Shown here: one piece after another, positions 10,691 to 23,683 of the stretch
How the letters are laid out: each line of letters opens with the position of its first letter
Position numbering within the stretch: position 1 is the first letter of the stretch
Assembly: GCA_003550325.1 (NCBI GenBank)
Contig: QKWP01001222.1
Location: 3,945 to 67,944 of the forward strand
Length of the DNA: 64,000 bases
Reading direction: 5' to 3'
DNA from: Gigaspora rosea
Taxonomy: Eukaryota; Glomeromycota; Glomeromycetes; Diversisporales; Gigasporaceae
Translations under genes and position numbers: made by a program
Notes under the pieces: generated by a model
Seen by the model: only the letters and a program-made list of their open reading frames with translations
What the model was told of the DNA's origin: nothing
Databases searched by the model: none

Positions 10691-11715
10691 TAAAGATGGG
10701 TAATAAAACTATTTCATGATTGATGAAATGGTTTAGAAATGGTTATGTCTGATGATACTTTGACGATTGACAAAACTACTGACGATTGATGAAACTATTG
10801 ATGAAACTATGGACAAAATTATTGATGAAACTATTATAATTATAAAACAAAAAGATCATTCATAAAAGCTTTATTTATTTACTTTTTAAAATTTTGACAT
10901 GGTTTTTAAAGTGCTATAAGAAAATTTTCTGAATTATTGTTTTCATCCTCTACATTATTTAAATTTTCACTAATACCTTAGTTTACATATTCACATTATT
11001 TAATCTATCAATATCTTCATTATTTCCATAACTCCATTTAACCATTTTGTAAATGGTTTTGTTTTGATGAAATTTTGACCAATTGACCAATTGACAAAAC
11101 TACTGATGATTGACGAAACTCTTGGCAAAATTAATTTGGCTAATAAAATATAAAATGCAATTGACCCCTTTGACAGGCCTCATCAAGACGACCTCTGGGT
11201 ATTCCGAATCTTAAATTTCTTTCAACGTTACTGCTATTTCATCATAATAAAGATTCATCAGTTCATACATAAACATGGTAATCATTTATTTGGCCACGAA
11301 TTGTTTTCTATTAAATAGTCATACCGTCATAAAAAAGTTAACTCCACTAAAATTAACAAGCTCATAAAAAAAATCAATTTTATCTTTCCATTGAATCTAA
11401 AGCAGATAATTTTTTTTATTCGTAGTTTCGTTTAACAGACTAATCGGATGGGTCCGGGTGATCGATGCAAATCATCGGGTAATATCGGATGATTGTGTAG
11501 GGCAACTAACAAAAAAGTTAATTTCACATGATTCCTAAAGAAAACTCGCATTTTCAACTAGATTACTTATGATTTTTCATGCGTTTCGTCATTCATCACG
11601 AGTTTCGTCATTCGTCATCAGTTTAGTCATTAGTCATTTCGTCAACTTGAAGTTGTCTGACGAAATTTCGTCATTTGTCAATGACGAATGTTTCGTCATT
11701 CGTCGCCCATCTTTA
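10691..11715. mobile_element. hAT-like non-autonomous element, TAAAGATG family, second copy
   Basis: The ends TAAAGATGGG...CCCATCTTTA match the copy at 6242-6848, and the same GACGAAAC/GTTTCGTC subterminal words recur near both ends. The flanks ATCCTAAC and ATCCTATG share 6 of 8 bases, so the duplication has decayed and this copy is probably older. The interior is AT-rich with no coding capacity. Confidence 0.7.
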
Positions 11716-12089
11716 ATCCTATGGTTTAAATATGAGCTTGAAATTAGCTACACCATGATATCTATATAATAAATCTATTTCTACAGTATATGGGACTGAT
11801 TAAAAGTTTGAAGCTAATAATAATTTAATAGTAAAATTAATGATGCAATCATTTATTTGATATAAATACGATTCATCATCACACAGTAATTTATTAGCTC
11901 TCCCTGAAACGTAAGTAAACTTTTGCAATCAATAATTTAGATAAACAACTATTAATTTTTTTGAAGAAGACATGGATTCACCAACACATGAGCACTAAAT
12001 ATAAGGAATAAGCGATACAATCAATAAATAATGAATAGTAAATTATGAAATAAGGAATCAAACTGAACAAAAAATACATTATTTATTTT

Positions 12090-13073
12090 GGGAATTGATA
12101 TTTTTACCCTCCAAATTTGATATTAATACCTACTATAGATTAAATTATTTTAAACTTTGAGAAAAGATATCTTGATAACCACTATGCAAATTCTATAAAT
12201 TTTTTGGTCTGAATTCTATGAAACCATAGAGATTAAATTAATAAAAATTTATCAAAAATTGATTATTGAGATATCTTCGTTCAAAGTTATAAAACAAAAT
12301 AATTATCAAATAACTGCTTCGGAACTTTCTCCAATCTTATGCGAAGACATTTCTATAATCACTAAATTAAATTTTATCATCGATTTGGCCGTCCAGGAAT
12401 CATTTTCACTTAATGAGCGGCTGTGATTTCATTTAAAATTCTGAGTAATTTTTTGATCGTCGATCTTAGTCAATCAAAATCGAGAATTTGGTGTGAGATT
12501 TTGGAGTGGCAGCTAGGGTTAATATTGTAATATCAAAATAAAAGCTGCGCCGATAGTGTTTCAAACTTTGAGCTAAGATATCTCAATAACCACCTGAACT
12601 TTTTTTATTTGAATTCTACAAATTCGTAGAATTTCAATAAGACAAGACCAATTCGATTTGGTGATTTACATTACTCTTACCCATTTTGACATCCCATCTT
12701 TCCCTTAATAAAAAAAAATTTTGGGAAATACAGATATACATATATGATTTTGGCTGAAGAGCATGATGCTTGACGGAACTAAGATTAGAAAATTTTAGGT
12801 TCCAAAAAAACTCCGAAAAGAAAAATGAATGAACATAAAAGACGAGCAAGGTCAAACCGATAATTTCCGATCAAAAAAAATTTTATTAAAAATTTACTAT
12901 ATATTATGTATACATTCCATTTCCCCTTCCCTCTTTTGAGATAGGAATGTAATGTAAACCACCGAATTAAATTGGTCTGGCCTAATAAATGTATATCGAT
13001 ATCTTCGTTCAAAGTTTAAAAAATTAATTTAAGGGGTGTGAATATCAAATTTTGGGTACAAATATCAATTCCC
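12090..13073. mobile_element. TIR element with 8-bp duplication, GGGAATTGATA family
   Basis: A 984-bp element with ends GGGAATTGATATTT.../...AATATCAATTCCC and the perfect flanking 8-mer TTTATTTT (12082-12089 and 13074-13081). The 8-mer is low-complexity, which weakens it slightly. Inside are words such as AACTTTGAG..AAGATATC that also build the palindromic array at 36.4-39.8 kb. No transposase ORF is seen. Confidence 0.7.
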
Positions 13074-13466
13074 TTTATTTTTTTAAAAATTTTTTTAAAA
13101 TTTTATTAAAATGATAGCTTGAAATCTTGGTTTAAAACTATGGTTTAAACCATAGTTATAAAGCCATGTCTTGAGCTTTAAGCTGTGGTTCTTTGAGCCA
13201 AACTGAACCAAGACAGCTAACATCCCTACATCCATAAGTTTTCTTACTTTCAATGTTTTGTGGCTTTTTTTTTTTTTGCCATTTCACGTAGTTAACTAAG
13301 CATTTTTCTTTTTTCTTACTAAACTTTTTTCATCATACTCAACTGAAGTGGGTGGAAAGGTGCTTCATTTTTATAGTTAGACTATCTAATTTCTAATTGA
13401 TGAGTGTATAATCGCAGTGCAGTAAGTGGGTGAAGTAAATGGTAAATTATTTTGTTGTTTTGAATA

Positions 13467-13620
13467 CAGTCGACCCTACATATAATCACCTCCAATACAA
13501 TCACATCATATAAAACTAAGATTTAATTTATAAGAAAAAAAGCACATCCCCTTTACAAGAACATTTTTTTAAAAAAATTTATTATGTACCCAACAGTGTG
13601 ATTATATGGGAAGACAACTG
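13467..13620. mobile_element. TA-flanked TIR element, diverged
   Basis: A 154-bp element between TA dinucleotides (13465-13466 and 13621-13622). The ends are CAGTCGACCCTACATATAAT and, reversed, CAGTTGTCTTCCCATATAAT. The inverted repeats run about 24 bp with several mismatches. It is probably a diverged relative of the elements at 3107-3279 and 38789-39517. Confidence 0.65.
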
Positions 13621-13814
13621 TATTATGTAAAAAAAAAGTTTTTTAAATAAATGATTAAAAATAAATGTTTGTTACGTGTCAATAAGAATATATTTTTTTA
13701 ATTAGTATAAGTTAAAAAAGTGCGTTATAATACTCGCTTAGATATCTACAGTATATGGAATATTGTTTATACATAAAAAGTACGTTTACTGCACATAAAA
13801 ATATACAAGACAAT

Positions 13815-14115
13815 AATTGTTGGCATTTGGATTATGTCAAATGAAAATTTTATTTGGACTTGGACAAATGTGGACATGAACTAATCCAAATAGTGTCCAT
13901 GTCCATATCTTCTTTACTGAAATATGCGGGATATTTCGGAGCTCGCACTCTCAATTTTGCTCTTTCTAATCGGCATATTTCGGAACTGTTATTCTATGCG
14001 TTTATTTGGACTAAGTCTTATGTCCAATAAAAAAAATATGGACAATATGGACATAGTTCATAAATGTTCATTCCAATGGTCCATATTGTCCATGTCCATA
14101 TTGTGACCAACACTG
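13815..14115. mobile_element. Small hAT-like element with TGGACA subterminal repeats
   Basis: A 301-bp element with inner ends sharing GTTGG/CCAAC. Both ends hold repeated GGACA/TGTCC words of the kind also seen in the larger element at 28937-30075. The flanks AAGACAAT and GAGACAAT match at 7 of 8 bases. It is non-coding. Confidence 0.55.
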
Positions 14116-14897
14116 GAGACAATGAATGGGAAAAATGATGAAAATGTACGTTAATACGTGCAGTGTTGCACAGAATTCACGCCCATTTACGTACCACGAA
14201 CTTGTTTTCACGTGTATTATCACGTGTATATTTACGCGCAGTTTTGTGTGATCACATATTTCAAACTTTTCCGTGTACTTTAGCATTATTCCGTGCTGTA
14301 ATTTCTCATAGGGCCATTATTATTATAACTCATACAATGGGGTGGTGGGAGAGCTTCTGATAATTAGGGTAAGTTTTAGCTTCGATCGTGGACGAAGATT
14401 ATGGTTTGACATAAAAATTTAATTGTATATTTGGGTTGTAGGATCGATGAAACAAATCACATGATCAAGTAATGAAATTTGTTTATTACATGCTGTATAT
14501 CAATCAGTGGTTAAAGCTTAATTTTAAAATACAAAACTAATTTTTTAATTGCAGCTTAAAGGAGTTCACTTTAATATTGTTTCTTTTAGATGCGAATACA
14601 ATAAAATTTGGATACATGGAATTATATCAATAGTATCTGTAATTAATTATGCATCTATCTGCGAACGATTATTTTTTTTTAGCTAAAACCCAACCTATTT
14701 ATATCTTTTAACTCATATCGAAGTTTCAACCTCATACTTGGAGTTTCAATCGCTCACTTGGGGTTTTAATCCCTCGCTTTGGGTTTTAAATACGCTATGT
14801 ACATCTTTGCTCAAATAAGAAAATCAAAATAAAAAATGATAATAATATAGTGCTAACTAAATAAAGAAAATGAAAAATGAAAAATCAATACATAATA
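14116..14897. other. Intergenic DNA
   Basis: A CACGTG/TACGTG-rich patch (14145-14270) makes small inverted repeats. I see no gene and no definable element. Confidence 0.3.
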
Positions 14898-15098
14898 TTA
14901 TCTTTCACTTGAGAAGATGAGCTCCCACGAATCGTTTAGAGGGTAATATAGTTCCTCTTGTCTTCATGCCTTGGCTTTGGCTAATAATTTATCAGAGAAA
15001 TTTTTATCATACATTTTTTCAAGAATAAAGATGTTAATATGCTCTACGAGATACAAATATTCTTCTCCATGAGCAGTAAATAATTGAATGTAAAATTT
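14898..15098 (-). pseudogene. Exon-like fragment with one nonsense codon, function unknown
   Basis: On the minus strand, after an acceptor-like AATAG at 15099-15103, the frame reads KFYIQLFTAHGEEYLYLVEH, then INIFILEKMYDKNFSDKLL, to a TGA at 14964-14966, then RQEELYYPLNDSWELIFS, ending TAA at 14898-14900. Amphipathic, residue-balanced sequence on both sides of the single TGA suggests a former CGA (Arg) codon. It is probably the last exon of a decayed gene; the upstream exon was not found. Confidence 0.4.
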
Positions 15099-18000
15099 CT
15101 ATTTCTGATAAACATTATAAAATGGTTTCATATTTTATTTTTAAATTTTTACAACGCATTTGTTACTAATCTTCTTTGAATAATGTACAGTCATATTTTG
15201 CAATTACAATTCTATTATTAAGTTATGAGAATCAATTCTATTTTAAGAATCGAAGATTCGATTTTTTTAAAATCGCGACATTTGAGTTTAACATTACTCA
15301 AATTAGTAAAAATAAATTATTTGCAGAAATGTGCAGATTATGATGTCATTAAACATCACGAGAAATCAAGTGATAAGAGAATTTCCGATTTCCGGTATTA
15401 CTATTCAATTCAGGAGAATAATCGACGATTGACAATGCCGGATTTAGTAAGGATAGTAAATAAGATATGTATTTAGTGTATACGAGCACTGAGCAAGCAG
15501 TATGAGATGTCAGGTAAATGAATATTCGCACAGTGCAAAAACATAAGTCATCAATAAAAATGAAATAAAATAATACAAATAAGAAATTACTCAGAAGACT
15601 TTATTTACAAAGGAGGGATCACTCAAGAAAGAAACTCTTAGAACAAGCAAGATGGACATGGAGTGTTTACCATACATACAACGGACAAACTTCCATCCAA
15701 CATTCAACATTACACCATTAAATCACCTATTCAATAAATCATGCCCCTCATTGATAAAACTTTCCAAATGAACCCTTCATTCATACCCTAGTACCATATT
15801 TCGTGTTGCTTTAATTCATCATATCTAATATATGATGAATAACAACGAATACGGGAGACGATGTATAAATGACTATGAGTGAAATTAATAAATTGGAGAA
15901 AGTTACAAACGTAACACCGGATATGTTTATAAAATATAACTGATTAAAATATATGATAATAGACAATCTAGAATTTCCAAAATTTTTCATCGGTCGACAT
16001 CACAAAAATCATGAGTCCTTCTTTTTGCATACCGCAAATAATATGGTTGAGCAATCTAAATTTTAGGTAATGACTGATGAATGGTAAAATTTTCGTCGTT
16101 AACGTTAACGAGTGATGAATCTTTCGTCAAACAATGTCTGTATAATGAATTGGCAAATAATGAAATTATGACGAATAATGAATATTTGTGATGAAATAGT
16201 AAAGCATAAGAATATTAGATTGACCAATACGATGACAGGTTGCATGCTTGCATTATCATACTGCTCATCCCATCTTTTTAACACTTATTAGGCATTGCCC
16301 TGTGATGGCATTAATCATTTGCAGGTATTAGATAGGTCGGACAAAGGAAACTACCGATAATCAAAAAAAATGTAAAACAAAAATTTTTATGAACTTTTTA
16401 TCATAATTATGGTTTTGTTCATTATCAATTAAAAATTACTTTTGTTTTCATTGGAAGAAGAAGCCTTATAATAAATAATAATGAAATAACATTAATTTTG
16501 AAAATTTTTTCAAGGTCGGTCGTTATAAAGAAACTCGTTGAACAACTCCATTTTGATATTTCATTGGATAAATTAATTTATTAATTGTCAAGATTTCATT
16601 AGACAAATATATTTACAAAAATAATATTATTAGACATCATTATTTTAGGAATCACATCAAAAATCTCACGCGAGAACTAAAGATCTCATACATAAAGTGC
16701 AGGATAATTACATATTCCGTATGAAGTCCATAAATGGATATCAGGATGGCGGAATTTTGTGCAAAATTACAAGCAGATTATAAATGATTGGTGAATGTAG
16801 TCTAATAAAATTAGGAATTTCTTTTTGTTTGAATTCTTTTTTTTTCGAAAAAAAAAATTCCATACGTCTGCAGGGTTTTTAAGTTAGAGCAGCAATACCT
16901 GGAATATACAATTTGTGGCACGAACTTAACTTCGATGATAGGTTTATTTTATCTACTGAAACCCAAACACTTTTTTTACAAAACTACATGAATTAGGAAG
17001 ATACCCCCGAACCTTGTTACATAAGTAAATAGATACGAAGGTACTTAAATTATCTAGTATTTACCTCACACAAGTACAGAAGTACAAATGTACTCATAAA
17101 TTCAGCTGCAAATTTAAAAAGGGATTCTGTATTTATTGTTATGGTTTCCTAATTTATAATTCTGTAATACCTAACACGGTAGATACTATAGATCTTTGGT
17201 ATATTAATTAATCCAATTAAGTCAATAACTTAATAAAGAAAATCTACATTGTATCTTGCGTTACATGTAGTAAGACTATCAAAAAATGCACAATTCATTC
17301 AAAGATTATGAATACGCTCTTGGCCCGCAGTATTTAGTTAGATCTCTAAAGCTATAGCAAATAGCAAATGGCAAATAGTAAATAGTAAATAGTAAATAGT
17401 AAATAGTAATACAGTATTATATAATATATATATATTAGTATATCAGGTACAAATTTTATACAATCATATATTCTATCTTCATTTCGCGACTTATGTTACA
17501 GCAACAAAATATGGTAAATAATTCCGTAATTTGTAATACAATGAACAATATATAAAAAATGAATAATTCCTGGCAATGCTTTTTTTCATAGACTTTTATA
17601 GTATTAACTATTATTAATCTATTTATCTATTTACTAAATATATATAATATATATACAATAAATCCGGATTTATTATATAAACCCGGATTTAGCGTATAAA
17701 AAATAATTCCGATACTCCAAAACTAAACCAAATTTATACTGCTTACGTACATTCATATATTCTTATATACTTTTCTGTGCAGCATAATACTGTTTACACA
17801 ATTCTTTAGAACATTCTATAACTCGTAAAATAACAATCATTACATCATATTTCATAAGGCTTTCATATATTTCCTTGATCATTCAGGAAAAATAGGAGAC
17901 AATAATCAATTAATCTTGCCTTTTTTTTTTTTTTTTTTTTTGTTGTAATTTTTTAGGTGGCTAATAATTTACAGAATTTATCAGGTTAATGATAGGCTCA

Positions 18001-18823
18001 ACACAATAATGTGTTAATATGAGGAATATATGAATCAAGTAAAGATTAAATGACACTGTTTTACGTTGGGGTAAATATACTGTATTGTTATTGTTCTTAG
18101 TTTGTATTATACAATTACTGAATTATAATGTTTTAAAAATCATATATTCAAATTTTTTATTTTTTATCATGATTCTCCTCAATAATTAATTTCTGTTGTA
18201 TAAAAGTGTTAAGTATGATTTTTAGGCGTACTTCTGCATAAAAGTCGTACTCATTCATAGTTACTATTAAATATGACTATATTGATTCTAAATGTTTGCA
18301 CAATTACTTTCCCTTACATTTTTAATAGTAAGCCTTTAAAAAAAAAATGTCACCCCGGAGCCAGAAACAAAATACTAGTAGAAATTTACACAGTATAAAC
18401 AGTACAGTCAATTAAAATCTACTATAAATTTCAAGACTAAAGATAGATCAAACATTAATACATAAGTAGGACACTCCCAATAATAATAAGACTAAATATA
18501 GATTTATTGTAAAAAAAAAAAAAAAAGAAAATGTTTCTATTTACATATTGCTACGTTGAGTTTTATAGTAGTACAAATATATTACTATGGGAATACCTTT
18601 TTCGGTTCAAAGAGTCAAACAAGTTTTAAAAAAATATTTGCATCATATGAAAATAAGGAATTATGATAATCATTTTATTCCGGAAAACTTTAAAAGTTTT
18701 CGAAAAATTATTTAAATTGAATTCTTAAAACCGTAACATGTTACATATGTTTCATTTACTTTTTTTGAATGCCAATACAGCAAACCAAATAAAGTAAATA
18801 CTATCTTTAGTTATAAAAAAAAA
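15099..18823. other. Long gene-poor AT-rich stretch with simple repeats
   Basis: No supportable gene. A heptanucleotide tandem repeat (AAATAGT/AAATAGC)n lies at about 17356-17410 and a T21 homopolymer at 17921-17941. GACGAA/TTCGTC words near 16070-16200 recall the TAAAGATG hAT-like family, but no ends are found. Confidence 0.4.
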
Positions 18824-18833
18824 CTTATATAAG
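18824..18833 (+). promoter_or_regulatory. TATA-like element upstream of the Zn2Cys6 gene
   Basis: CTTATATAAG lies about 60 bases before the start codon at 18895. The position fits a core promoter, but AT-rich sequence gives many chance matches. Confidence 0.3.
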
Positions 18834-18894
18834 TGGTGACTTTTTTCCTTTGTTTTATTCAATAAATTAAATTTTTTCATAAGTTAATATTCAG

Positions 18895-19146
18895 ATGGTA
18901 GTTGAGATGGCAGAGCCACCTTTTCATCCAAAAAAAACAAAAATTCGTTCATATACTCCGGTGGCATGTATGAATTGTAGGATCAAGAAAGAAAAATGTA
19001 CTGGAAGTGTGAAATGTTCAAATTGTGCGCGACGTAATCTCGATTGTATATACATAAAGTCGAACAAAAAACGAGGTCCTCTACCAAAATCGGAGAGGGC
19101 AACATTGATTACTCCTGACATTTGCAATTTATTAAATCCACTATAA
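18895..19146 (+). CDS. Miniature Zn(II)2Cys6 binuclear-cluster protein
   Basis: An intact single-exon ORF of 83 codons. Residues about 25-51 form a textbook fungal Zn2Cys6 cluster: C-x2-C-x6-C-x5-C-x2-C-x6-C (CMNCRIKKEKC, then CSNC, then DC), with the basic IKKEKC loop. A Lys/Arg linker (KSNKKRGP) follows. Gal4-type regulators use this cluster to bind CGG half-sites. They normally run to several hundred residues with a middle-homology domain; this one stops after about 30 residues beyond the cluster. It may be a stand-alone DNA-binding peptide, a competitor of longer factors, or the first exon of a longer gene (none was seen downstream). A second in-frame ATG at 18907 could also start translation. 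No coiled-coil dimerisation element is visible. Confidence 0.8.
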   Translation: MVVEMAEPPFHPKKTKIRSYTPVACMNCRIKKEKCTGSVKCSNCARRNLDCIYIKSNKKRGPLPKSERATLITPDICNLLNPL

Positions 19147-22063
19147 TTCAAGATTTGTTTATGCAACCTTTATTTTTAGTAAAAAATTTTTTTTGCATAA
19201 TCTTCATCATACTACATTTATTGAATTAAGCTTTTTAGATATAAAATATACATAATTTTTTTACACTTATTACAAATTAAACTATATGATTGGTTCTCCT
19301 TTTCATGTTAAAGATTTAGCAATTTTTATTTAAACTCACAAATATAAAAAATTATATGATTTAATGTAACAATACCATTCACTTATTCATATTGTTGAAC
19401 GTAAATTTCTTTTTCATTTTGTGCCATCCAAAAAAAAAGTCGACTTTTTATTTCTAAACACTGTTTAACATTACGTGACATCTCTGAAAATTAGGACATT
19501 TACAATAATACTTGTTAAAATTATAGAGATCACAAAAAAGAAAATAAATAAAGAATTTGATTTACGGAAAAAAAACAGTGTCTTACAAAACAAATATTGC
19601 TATTTTGACTTTTTTTTTGTTCGGAATAACTCCGCTGATCACAATTTAGATCCTGATAATCTATCATCTTGCATTCATCTATTATTCGTTTCCGATTGTA
19701 TTTTTATAGCAAAATGTTTAATAAAATATATTATAAATTTTAAATAAATTCTTGTAGCATTAACTAGATTATCTTATTCATCATGATTTTCAATTTCATT
19801 TTTAGCTTTAAAATATGATTGAAAAATGACTTGAAATTACAAATGATTTTAACGAATATTTATTGACTTATTCAAAGATTAAATGACTCAGGTCCTTTAT
19901 TCTAATCCATTTTAAGCAAAGCTTGTCATCATATAAAATAAAATTATTTGTAGGTATATAAAGGTCAAATTTTATTAAATTAATCGATATTTACGTATAT
20001 ATCTTGAAAGCTTATATAACTAGGTTTGCTTTTCATTAATTCGTTTATCATAAATGTTTTTTTTTTTTTTAGTGTAAAGTTAAAACGCGAAAAAAGAAAA
20101 AATGCGAAAAATATAAAAAAAGGTAACTTTAATTCTAGTCCAATAATCCTAACCTATGTCATAAACAGGCAAATAACTTTAACACACATCCGACAACTTT
20201 GGATTGCTCGTATAAATTTTAATTTTGATTTACATAATTGTAAATAGAATGTTTTTTTATAATGTAAAAATACTGTATTACATCAATTTATTTCGATGTT
20301 ATACATTTTGATATCTAAAAATATTTATTCATGCACAGCAATTAATAAATTCATGTATATTTAATCCCAAATCAGTTTATTTAGAAAACTAAAATAGGTT
20401 ATATTGAATAAATTTTCAGTAATTACGATTCATTTTTTTGCCAATATATTCAACCATATCAAAATACCTGTCCAACCGGAAATTTGAAGATCTTTGCAAA
20501 AAATTATCAAAAAGTATAATTTTCCGTTACTCTTTATACAATAAAAAGGGAAAAAAATTTTTAGAAAGCTTACGCACGAAGTTTTACAAATTAACGCAAT
20601 ACAATCATAATTATAAAAGTTATTTAAAGTAATCTGCATAACAGAGTGACATACGTACAGTACGTACAGTACACCCAAAGTGGGATTGCATAAATCGAAT
20701 TCTTGATATCTATATATAAATAAAACCCTTAACTGCATCAAAAAAGTACAATACACTAACCTGAGACCCATTTTACTTATTTTCGGGTGATACAAACCAA
20801 AAAAGAAATCCGATTTGTAAATAAACTATGTGCGTAAGATAAAAATTTAGGGTTAGAGCCTTAACATTAGAGGCTGTAGAAACAGATTATATATGTAAAT
20901 TTTTAATTAGTGCATAAAGGTCGATTTAAACACTGCATTTTCGCTTTTTTCTCCTTTAGTACGTGTTCGGATTCTATGTCGGGTTGATCCAGAATAGTCA
21001 AAATTTGCACTCTCCGATTGACAATTTCCTCTTCATAAGTTTATAATAACTACGCAAATAAAAAAAATTTTAATTGATTAAAACTAGGATTAGTGTCAAG
21101 ATTAAGGGAGGGTTTTAGGAGAATATGTACCAAAAAGAAATTTTTTTTAGGATACAAAAGATTGTTTCATATACAAAAAAGTTTAATTAAGGAATTGTTT
21201 TCCATTTTCAACCCAGTTTGAGGTATGTACACAGGTGTACGCCTGCCAATATTGATTTGAAAATTATTGGGACACGTGATGAATTTTGTGATGATCATCT
21301 GCAAGTTTCTATTAATTTTTCTATAATATAATTTTCGGCTGATACAACATACCACAATAATATATCGGCCGTAAATTATATTATCGAAAAATTAAAACTG
21401 TTATTGCCGAAAAATAATTATTGATCATTACAAAATTCATTACATGTCCCACTAATTTTTAAATCAGTTGTAATATTAATAAATTTTGACTTCAATTCCG
21501 TTGCCATTTCATTAATTGAACAAAAAATTGGTGTATTCAATATTATAACAAATAGATCAAAAATTTTGGTCGTTATTACGAAAAAGGAATCGATGAACAT
21601 AAAGTAATAGAAAGTTAGAAACAATCTGCTAATCTTGATCATTCTAAAGAAATGAATCATCTCAGCCGTTATTATGAATATGAAATTGGTGTTTAAAAAG
21701 ATGAAAGTAAAGCTTTTTTTCATAAAGAATTCTTCCTTCTTCATGTTATGAAACAATCTTTAAAGATTAAGATATTAAATTTGGTTTATAGAGATCTTTT
21801 CAAGAGTTTTTGCAAAGTAATATCGATGATTAAATTTGCTAAGGAAATGAACTCATGAAAACATTTATTAAATTAAGGGATAATAAATGGATTCTACTAT
21901 TAGGTGGCAGATATATGTAAGAGTGCATTAAAGATGATAAACATTTAATTTCTAAAATTTTCTTTGTTGTGTATTTATCAATGAATTATCAGAAATTCAT
22001 CCTCATTTATTGCAAGTTTTTTATCCAGGATACCTTTTGTAGTTCTTCATATTATTATTTTTA
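19147..22063. other. Gene-poor region with dispersed repeats
   Basis: Short open frames (e.g. 19475-19747, 20026-20247) lack recognisable domains. About 20797-21045 is homologous to the interior of the hAT-like element at 48423-50493. At 21251-21294 and, inverted, 21422-21468 there are two copies of a sequence encoding DLKISGTC-EFC-D-like peptides; a third is at about 33303-33350. The minus frame 21418-21756 is a hydrophobic 112-codon ORF ending in one of these copies and is unassigned. Confidence 0.4.
20797..21045 (+). repeat. Dispersed repeat, relative of a hAT-like element interior
   Basis: The segment matches about 49859-50125 over its length with small gaps; shared words include GTAAATAAACTA and GATAAAAATTTAGGGTTAG. 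The other copy is internal to a hAT-like TIR element. This one may be a relic of the same family without visible ends. Confidence 0.6.
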
Positions 22064-22183
22064 TACCGTAAAATCTCGAAATAGCGGGCATGGGCGTTAT
22101 TTCGAATCTTGACCTGAATTAAGTTTAATTCGAGTCGAAATTTGTAATTTCACCCCTGCGCGTTATTTAAAGATTTTACGGTA
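22064..22183. mobile_element. 120-bp TIR element with TA termini
   Basis: The ends are TACCGTAAAATCT and AGATTTTACGGTA, with TA at both extremes. The interior is itself partly complementary (CGAAATAGCGGGC / GCGCGTTATTTA). It fits a Tc1/mariner-type MITE. It is non-coding. Confidence 0.7.
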
Positions 22184-22401
22184 AAACTTCATACCTTGAT
22201 ATATTAGTTATAATCATGTGATATATTGAATTAGTTTTTTTTAAAAAAAAAAAGTCGGCAAAAATATTTTAATCAAAGATAATTTACTTAATTCAAAAAA
22301 TACTTACAATACCTTTACTAATCTTTATTTCTTATTCAAAAGTATACAATTTTTGGAAAGAATTATTATTACTGTACTTAGTCACAGTCTTAATCAATAA
22401 A

Positions 22402-22632
22402 ATGGTAGCTGAAGAATTTTATAGATATTTTAATGGAGAGATATTTTCGAATTTCAATTTGAATAAATATGGATGGAAATATTACTTCACTCACAATATT
22501 AGCAATTTATACCATTTTTCTTGGTAGAATTTATTATTGTTTCCGCTTCCACTTTATCTAACTGCAAATAATATTTCAAAGTTTTTATCAACAAATATTC
22601 CTATGGGTGTTGTTAGGCATCTCCCGCAATAA
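22402..22632 (+). pseudogene. Small ORF with one internal stop, unknown
   Basis: From ATG at 22402 the frame reads VAEEFYRYFNGEIFSNFN, then YGWKYYFTHNISNLYHF, a TAG at about 22528, then LLFPLPLYLTANNISKFLS, ending TAA at 22632. The residues on both sides look coding. A GTAGAA donor at the stop and an AAAG acceptor about 60 bases downstream would splice the stop out, so it could be a two-exon gene instead of a relic. No domain is recognised. Confidence 0.35.
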
Positions 22633-22669
22633 AAATCATTATCCATCAGATTACTATGATCGGGCTGCG

Positions 22670-23460
22670 AAATAAGTATACATTATACGGCATTTTCTAT
22701 TTGTTGGATTTTGCATTTACCAACTGTTATCCGGCATTTGAAATTTTATGATTTTTATGCACGTGAGTTACACACGTTATCCGAAATATTTAAATCCGGA
22801 ACGGATTTAAAATATATCCGGACAACGTGTGTAACTCACGTGCATAAAAATTTAAAATCTCAAACGCCGGATTAACAGTTGGTATGCAAAACCAACAAAT
22901 ATAAATGCCGTATAATCCAGTTATTCAAGCACGAAGTACTCATAACTACGGTACTATAGTGTTCTAATACTAGTAAAGCGCTATCGCGCTTTACTAGCAT
23001 TAGAACACTATTGTACCTTACCGTTATTTGACATATGATTTGACTGGCCGAATTTTAAGCACCTTCGGTGCTTAAAATCGACCAATCAAATAGCATACAG
23101 CAAATAACTCAGTTATTCGGCACTTCGTGCCGAATAACAATTAATTATTGGGCAAAAATTGTTGAATAACAGCACGTGCCGCTTTGCGGCACGTATGCCA
23201 ATCATTTGTCAAATTACCGTATTCGACAATTTGCCCAATAATGGTGTTATCCGGCAATTTATGATCATGATTGGTAGGGAGCACTCACTGAGTTTTAATT
23301 TGAATAAACATGATTACGTTGTAACACATGAAAAAAATAACGGCAAGAAATTTTTTCATGATCATATGAGTTTGCCGGATAACACGGGTTATTTTGCAGA
23401 AAAAAGTTTATTTTTGTTATTCAGCAGAAATCGATAGCTTATTTTGGTTATTCGGCAAAA
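22670..23460. repeat. Cluster of nested fold-backs and short-loop hairpins
   Basis: A roughly 250-bp palindrome (about 22680-22925) has arms containing TGCACGTGAGTTACACACGT and the centre AAATCCG-GAA-CGGATTT. It is follow by hairpins at about 22960-23010 (TAAAGCGC stem), 23054-23080 (GCACC-TTC-GGTGC), 23113-23139 (CGGCAC-TTC-GTGCCG) and 23172-23194 (GTGCCGC-TTT-GCGGCAC). A larger inverted pair (GTGTTATCCGGCAA / TTGCCGGATAACAC) spans 23242-23388. A 92-codon frame at 23159-23437 is inside this structure and is not believed to be a gene. Confidence 0.75.
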
Positions 23461-23683
23461 AATGGTAGTCTATTTGGGTTATTTGGCAAAAATAGCTCTT
23501 GCGCTACAAAAATGACGGTCATATAATTTTATCGGTCAGCTGAGGCTTTGCCAGTCGAAGCATATAATTTAGGTTCTGGATTTTTAAAATTCTAATACTG
23601 GTAAATCATATAAAGTAGGCAGCCGGTTTTCAAAATTCTACAATATTTATTACAGCTGCTTTCATAATTCCTGAAACATCTGA

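Noticed and set aside
16070..16200. Possible third TAAAGATG-family hAT-like element
   Set aside because: GACGAA/TTCGTC words are present, but no paired termini or target duplication could be found.
23159..23437. 92-codon plus-strand ORF
   Set aside because: It runs through hairpin stems and a fold-back arm. Its sequence is dictated by the inverted repeats, and no domain is visible.
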